NCBI GenBank assembly: GCA_000827325.1
Contig: KN832883.1
Coordinates: 1,095,563 to 1,159,562, forward strand
Length of the DNA stretch: 64,000 nt
Source: Oidiodendron maius Zn
Lineage: Eukaryota > Ascomycota > Leotiomycetes > Myxotrichaceae
Direction: 5' to 3'
Shown here one piece after another: positions 58,080 to 64,000 of this stretch. The number at the start of each line of letters is the position of its first letter. Positions within the stretch are counted from its first letter, which is position 1. Made by a program: the position numbers and the translations under genes. Below the pieces are notes generated by a model. That model searched no databases. It was not told the DNA's origin and was given only the letters and a program-made list of their open reading frames with translations.

Positions 58080-59210
58080 AGCTTCCAATAAGCTGTTAAC
58101 TAATATAAATACAGTAAAGGTCAGATAAAGAAATAAGTATATTGCCTAGGATCCAATTTAAGATAAAGTAGAGAAAGCTAAGCATATAGATTAGGGTACA
58201 ATTATATATACTAAGAAGAAGCTAGTCCAGATATAGGAGTATCAAGATACGACTAAGGAGAAGAAGTAGTAGCTTATTGATAAGTCTACTTATAAAGTTA
58301 TACTTTGATAGTAAGTGTTTCACTTAGATTATAGTAATATTTATACTAACCTGTTGTATAATAGCTCCTGCAAGGGAAAGGATATAAAATCAGTTATAAT
58401 AAAGCTAGGCTAGAGTGATAAAGGAGGCCTTTATACTATAACTGATAATTGTAATCTTGCTTGGGAGGACATTGATTACAAGTCTGATAATGAATATAAG
58501 TTTGAGATAAGATAGTATTAAGATAAGAGAGCGAATAATGACCTTATACCAGAAGCCCTCTCTAAGGAGGAATTGATATTAAGTGGTATAAATGCAAAGA
58601 AAGTATTTAGCTAGGTAAATAATAAGATTATTATAAATATTACTATATACTAATAATAAATAGAAGCAGAAAGAACTTGAGTTTAAAATTTAGTATAGAA
58701 CCTGGCTTCGATATAAGAGATCTTTATTCCGAAAGATTCGAAAGCTTACAAATAGTGGCTGGGAGTATATCTTATAAGCTAGTCCTCTATATATTAATGA
58801 GTCCAAGTAAGTTATATTCTATTTATAGTAATATTTATAGTAACTAATTAAACTAACGTTTTATAGTGTATTTCATGACTATATAGGCCTAGACAAATTC
58901 TTTATAACTAGCAAAAAGGGGATCTGGAAGAATTGTATAATATAGAATAAGGAAGATAATGATCCTAAATAGGCTACCTTACCAGGTCCTGCTGATTGGT
59001 GGCTAGAGGATATTGATAGTACTGGATTTTGCTTCTCTGATAAGAAATCTGGTTATTTTAATGCCTATAAGATGATTCATAAGAAGCAGGTCCCTAATAA
59101 TGGATTATATAAGAGGATTTTCCCCTCTAGCACTAATCTCCTCTTGATATCTAAGAGCTTGATTTCAGATATAGCCTTGACTAGCTTTCTTAGGCTTTAG
59201 ATAGACAGAA
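58080..59210 (+). pseudogene. Unidentified intron-containing gene relic
   Basis: Plus-strand segments have coding-like residues separated by apparent introns with GTAAGT donors (58308 and 58808). Examples are KVEKAKHID, RTWLRYKRSLFRKIRKLTNS, then after the second intron LDKFFITSKKGIWKN, LPGPADWWLEDIDSTGFCFS and YKMIHKKQVPNNGLYKRIF. Stops are mostly TAG/TAA. I cannot name the family; DNA-binding or transposase-related proteins are possible. Confidence 0.4.
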
Positions 59211-59597
59211 TACAAGTCCTATTCCTTATAATAATCTTTATACTAACTACTCTAGTTATTATACTAGTATTATTTCAGTAATGATATTCTTACTAACTAG
59301 ATAACTGAAATAGATACAGTAAGCTATTCTATACTAATACTTATACTAACCCTATTTCTATACTCTAGTCTTATTCAAGTATAGTCTAATAGAAATACTC
59401 TTATAGTATATAAGTTTTAATATTGTTTAGAGATTATACTAATTAATATAGTAATTATAGCTTTAATTATACTATATATATTATTATCTGTAATATAACT
59501 AGGGTTTGAATTTTAATCTAATAAGAATCTCCTATAAGATAAAGATTTAAAATAAAGGAGAAAAGCTATACTGATTATAGCTCTATTCTCTTTACTT

Positions 59598-60482
59598 NNN
59601 NNNNNNNNNNNNNNNNNNNNNNNNNNNNNNNNNNNNNNNNNNNNNNNNNNNNNNNNNNNNNNNNNNNNNNNNNNNNNNNNNNNNNNNNNNNNNNNNNNNN
59701 NNNNNNNNNNNNNNNNNNNNNNNNNNNNNNNNNNNNNNNNNNNNNNNNNNNNNNNNNNNNNNNNNNNNNNNNNNNNNNNNNNNNNNNNNNNNNNNNNNNN
59801 NNNNNNNNNNNNNNNNNNNNNNNNNNNNNNNNNNNNNNNNNNNNNNNNNNNNNNNNNNNNNNNNNNNNNNNNNNNNNNNNNNNNNNNNNNNNNNNNNNNN
59901 NNNNNNNNNNNNNNNNNNNNNNNNNNNNNNNNNNNNNNNNNNNNNNNNNNNNNNNNNNNNNNNNNNNNNNNNNNNNNNNNNNNNNNNNNNNNNNNNNNNN
60001 NNNNNNNNNNNNNNNNNNNNNNNNNNNNNNNNNNNNNNNNNNNNNNNNNNNNNNNNNNNNNNNNNNNNNNNNNNNNNNNNNNNNNNNNNNNNNNNNNNNN
60101 NNNNNNNNNNNNNNNNNNNNNNNNNNNNNNNNNNNNNNNNNNNNNNNNNNNNNNNNNNNNNNNNNNNNNNNNNNNNNNNNNNNNNNNNNNNNNNNNNNNN
60201 NNNNNNNNNNNNNNNNNNNNNNNNNNNNNNNNNNNNNNNNNNNNNNNNNNNNNNNNNNNNNNNNNNNNNNNNNNNNNNNNNNNNNNNNNNNNNNNNNNNN
60301 NNNNNNNNNNNNNNNNNNNNNNNNNNNNNNNNNNNNNNNNNNNNNNNNNNNNNNNNNNNNNNNNNNNNNNNNNNNNNNNNNNNNNNNNNNNNNNNNNNNN
60401 NNNNNNNNNNNNNNNNNNNNNNNNNNNNNNNNNNNNNNNNNNNNNNNNNNNNNNNNNNNNNNNNNNNNNNNNNNNNNNNNNN
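59598..60482. other. Assembly gap, 885 N
   Basis: Unsequenced or unresolved stretch inside the AT-rich repeat block. Its length may be estimated from read pairs. Confidence 0.98.
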
Positions 60483-61779
60483 CTTAATAGTTATAATATA
60501 CTACTATATCTTTATTATATATAAAAGATAATACAGGTTTCTTTTTTAAAATACTAGAATAGCTAGATTTTTATATCTATTATTAATAAAAGAGAGAGGA
60601 GAAGAAGGGGGGGGGGGTATCCCTTATTCAGTTAATATATAACTTTATGAATATATTCAACAATTAATTAAGATATATTATTGGATCGCTTATCCCTGTT
60701 AGTTATAGGTTTTTATACCAGATAAAGGGATAATATAAGGTATAAGGTTAAGGTCTTTATACGGAATATATAGGATATAGTTAAGACACTAGTATAATAT
60801 ACTAGTTATAATAACCTCTGGATTATAGAAGGGAGACTAGTCCTCTCTAAGAGTTCTATAAGAAATAATCTGTATTTAAATGAAGTTAAGACTATAATAA
60901 TACTAATACCCTGGTTATAGTAATCTTTATAGTAACCCTATTATAAACTATAGAATTAAGTATATATATATAATAGTATTCTTATAGCTATATATCCTCT
61001 TTCTATTAAACTGCTATCTTTATAGATACTTCTGTTTATTATTACTTCTAAGCCTTATCAAGAATCAATTTGTCTATAATAGCTACCTTATTATCAGAAG
61101 TATTATTCGATTTCTTAGTTTAATCTAATGATATAGTAGTAAATAAAGCTGGCCTGCTATAAATTAGGCCTAGAAATAACTTCTTTTAATGGTTAAGGGA
61201 ATGCTACTAATCATTTCTCTATTAGTAGAGGGAAACCATCTAGATAGTTTAATAAAACAATATATCTTTCTTAGATATAACAAAACAAATTGGATAGGAC
61301 TCTTTATATAGGGTTTTAGAGATATAGAAAAAGTTTTATTAAGCTATATCTTATATAACTAGTAAGCTAGTAGTTATATATCAGAGGTATTATACTATAC
61401 TTATATATCTAAAGGTTAAGAATATAGAGACTTCTATACTAAGGAAACACCTTTTATTAGTCTAGTATAGGAGGGAGCTTAGGGATAGCTCTTAATCCTT
61501 AATCTCGAGTTTTATATAGGTATATCTCTAGCTACTATAAATATTACTATAAATATTACTATAAACACTAATCTACTCCTATAGCCAGTATTGACTTTCA
61601 ATCAATTAGATTTCTATAATCAAATTCTTATAATAATTATTTCAATATAAATCCCTTTCTGGTTAGTTGAAAATACTGAATAGAAGAGGCTTGCTTTAAT
61701 GTAAAACCTATAATATCTACTCTTAAGTATAACTACTATTTGAAACTGCCTAATAACCTAGCTTAAACAAGTTGAAGCC

Positions 61780-63860
61780 ACCTTCTTATAAGATATTGTT
61801 CCTAAAGCTAAAGTCTTATTATCACTTAATTGCTAGTCTAGCTTAACACGGTTATCCTTTATAGCAATTATAGCCTATTATATTAATAAAGATTAGTATC
61901 TATATAAAGAGCTAATTGGTTTTGAAAATTTAATAGATATATATTCTAGGAGCAAGCTTACTAAGGTTGTTAATAATATAGTCATGAAATATCGGCTATA
62001 AAGTCAAGTAATCTCTATTATAACTAATAATGCAAGTAATAATAGCTCTCTTGTTTTAGAGCTTAATTCTATAATCTATACTACCTTAAAAAAGAAACTA
62101 GTTATATTTGATAATAAAATCCAGTATATTCTCTGCCTTTTGTATATTATCTAATTAGTACTATAGGTATTATTAGGGAAGATCTAGATTTAGCTAAAAA
62201 ACAAAGTCTTCTTAAGAGACTAGGAAAAGGTATAGCAATTAAGTAACCTTGATCAAATTACTACTACTGAAAATAGAGGTATTCTATATACCTTAGCTAA
62301 GGTAAGTATTACTATTATTATAGTAATATTTATAGTAATTATATAATATAGCTTTATAAACTTGCTATTCTTGTTAATTCAAGTGCTTAGCAGAAGTGGT
62401 GGTTTGAAAAGCTTTAGATTCAATATAATGAGATTAAATAAAGATTAGCTCTAGTTCTATAGCTTATTATAGATGTTTCGACCTGATAGGATTCAATAGG
62501 GCTTATGATAATTTGTGCCCTCTACCTTTATTATATAATTAATTAGTATATAAAGTCATTTAAATATATAACCCTATTTGCCTTATCTAGATCTAAATAG
62601 AAGAAGATTAAGTATTTAGTTAATATTGTATAGCTCTTTAACTTCCTTACTACAAATATCGGAAGAACTAAGAGTATTACCTTCCCTTATATATTATTAA
62701 TATATAATCTTCTCTTTAAGCGGCTTACTGAATCTTGATAGCAGCTTGAAACAAAGCTTATAACTTCTCTATAGATAGAGGAGTTAATAGCTAGTATTAA
62801 TACAGCTAAGGCAAAACTCAACAAGTATTATTATAAAGTTTATACTAATCTTGGAAGTCTCTATAGGATTAGGGTATTACTAAACCCTAAACTAAAAGTA
62901 GAGAGTTTTAATTAGGATTACTACTAGCTTGATTATAATATAAAAGCATAGGATATTAAGTTTGAACAATAATTACAAAGTCTCTATTCTAGAGACTATA
63001 TATACTAAGACTAATAGAATACTGATTAGCTACAAGTACTTTAATATTAGAATAAAGACCCCCTTATAGTATTATTAGATATTAATCAGCTTAGTTGTAA
63101 TATATAGACAGATAATTCAGAAACAACCAATATAGAAGAAGTATTAGAGTGGCTTATAATAAGTAAGTTTTTATAGTAATATTTATAGTAACCTACTATT
63201 AGTATATACTAATACAAAATACAGGACTAGATAATAGACTACTACTTGAAGTATAGAAATCTCTTGAATACTAACTTCCTAGCCTTACTGCTATAGCTCG
63301 AGACTTACTAGCTATTCTAATAGCTAGTGTTGGGATTAAATATATATTTAATTATATATATAATATATACTATTATCAATACAGCCAATTAAAACCTGAT
63401 ACTATTCAAGCATTAATACTTCTTTATTACTATCAGCAATCAATTTCATATATAGATAAGCTTTGAAGTACTCTTAGTCTAACTATTAATATTAATACTA
63501 TAACGAATAAGGAAATAGAAGCTAAAGTGAAAGAGTATAAGAGGGAATGTTAACTTAAAGCAGCTGAAATTGATAAATAGGATCAAGACTAATTTATAAG
63601 CAATACTGAGGAGAATATCCTACTCTAGACTTATAAGATTAAATTACAGAAGGAATTCCAGGTTAGGGCTAGGTGACGAGGCTCTAATCAAGGGACTATA
63701 GGTATATATGATCTTAATTTACCCTCTAGTCTATAAGAGAGTAATAGAAGAAGGTAGAGGGAAGAGTTTAATAGGATAAATTGGGATGTTTCTAGCTCTA
63801 AAGAGCCTGAAATACCTTTAATTCATCAATTACTAGATAAGGAGAGTCCTACAGACAGTA
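61780..63860 (+). pseudogene. hAT-superfamily transposase relic, RIP-degraded
   Basis: The plus-strand translation shows hAT landmarks in order. First comes the catalytic-core part with SFIAIIAYYINKD, ELIGFENLIDIYSRSKL and the ITNNASNNSSLVLEL block (62018-62070). Then a Cys-containing ILCLLYII where family members have a C-x2-H stretch. A C-terminal dimerisation region at about 63255-63470 reads LPSLTAIARDLLAILIASVG and LKPDTIQALILLYYYQQSI. A charged C-terminal extension follows. Introns with GTAAG donors appear near 62303 and 63162. Dozens of TAG/TAA codons and 75-80% AT (estimated by eye) show heavy RIP. No terminal repeats are confirmed. Confidence 0.75.
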
Positions 63861-64000
63861 CTCCTTAATCTTTTAGGGATTCTAATAGCTTATCCCAAAG
63901 AAAACAGCAGCGAATATAGTTAGATTCTCTAATAAAACTGCGATTTCTCTATTATAATAAAGTATAGTAATATTTATAGTAATACTTATTCAATATTAAT

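Larger units (their letters stand above)
53690..64000. other. AT-rich RIP-degraded repeat block
   Basis: Base composition shifts sharply at about 53.6 kb to long AT-rich sequence with abundant TA dinucleotides. Every coding relic in it carries stops explainable by C-to-T or G-to-A. It continues past the right edge of the window. About 20 copies of a TATAGTAAT(C/A)TTTATA(G/C)TAA motif are scattered through 55.4-64 kb. No intact gene was found in it. Confidence 0.8.

Noticed and set aside
53690-64000. Starship-type giant element with a tyrosine-recombinase captain gene
   Set aside because: No DUF3435-like recombinase motif was seen; the relics recognised are Copia, hAT and H3-like genes.
1-64000. 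tRNA, rRNA genes and CRISPR arrays
   Set aside because: No cloverleaf-like B-box sequence, rRNA stretch or spacer-repeat array was noticed; a tRNA scan would settle the tRNA question.

Overview
The window is nuclear DNA of a filamentous ascomycete (Pezizomycotina). The evidence is short introns of about 40-80 bp with GTRNGT donors and CTRAC/TACTAAC-like branch sites, fungal Zn2Cys6 regulators, a HET-domain protein, a NACHT STAND NTPase, fungal cellulases with CBM1 modules, a Fot1/pogo transposon, and AT-rich repeats carrying C-to-T/G-to-A stop codons typical of repeat-induced point mutation (RIP). A species cannot be named from sequence alone. Most gene models below were rebuilt by hand across introns. 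In every multi-exon model the exon lengths sum to a multiple of three and the joined protein matches its family.

Layout. 0.9-6.7 kb: an unfamiliar conserved protein, a Zn2Cys6 regulator and an NmrA-like oxidoreductase. 6.9-8.8 kb: a dead Fot1-like transposon. 9.7-14.7 kb: an AflR-type regulator, a 7-exon short-chain dehydrogenase and a small NTF2-like protein. 15.8-23.2 kb: two nonself-recognition-type genes, HET and NACHT, separated by a degenerate tandem repeat. 24.2-29.9 kb: a regulator with two zinc clusters, divergent from a secreted GH3 glycosidase. 30.4-37.3 kb: an S10 carboxypeptidase, a P450 and a multi-span membrane protein. 38.6-42 kb: a second Zn2Cys6 regulator (paralogue of the first) divergent from a frameshifted dehydrogenase. 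42.2-47.6 kb: a cellulase pair, GH7 endoglucanase and GH6 cellobiohydrolase, both with CBM1. An 852-bp exact duplication across a 20-N gap there is almost certainly an assembly artefact. 50-53.4 kb: an F-box/ankyrin protein and a GPI-anchored cysteine-rich surface protein. 53.7-64 kb: an AT-rich, RIP-degraded block with Copia and hAT relics, an inverted-repeat element, tandem repeats, an 885-N gap and two degraded histone H3-like genes.

How the genes fit together. GH7, GH6 and GH3 make a nearly complete secreted cellulose-degrading set (endo-cut, chain-end release of cellobiose, beta-glycoside hydrolysis) within 20 kb, with regulators beside them. HET, NACHT and F-box/ankyrin genes belong to classes often linked to allorecognition and fast evolution, and they lie among repeats. 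The most unexpected content is in the AT-rich block: two intron-containing H3-fold relics, and a roughly 20-nt AT-rich motif repeated about 20 times that overlaps intron 3' ends in several unrelated relics.
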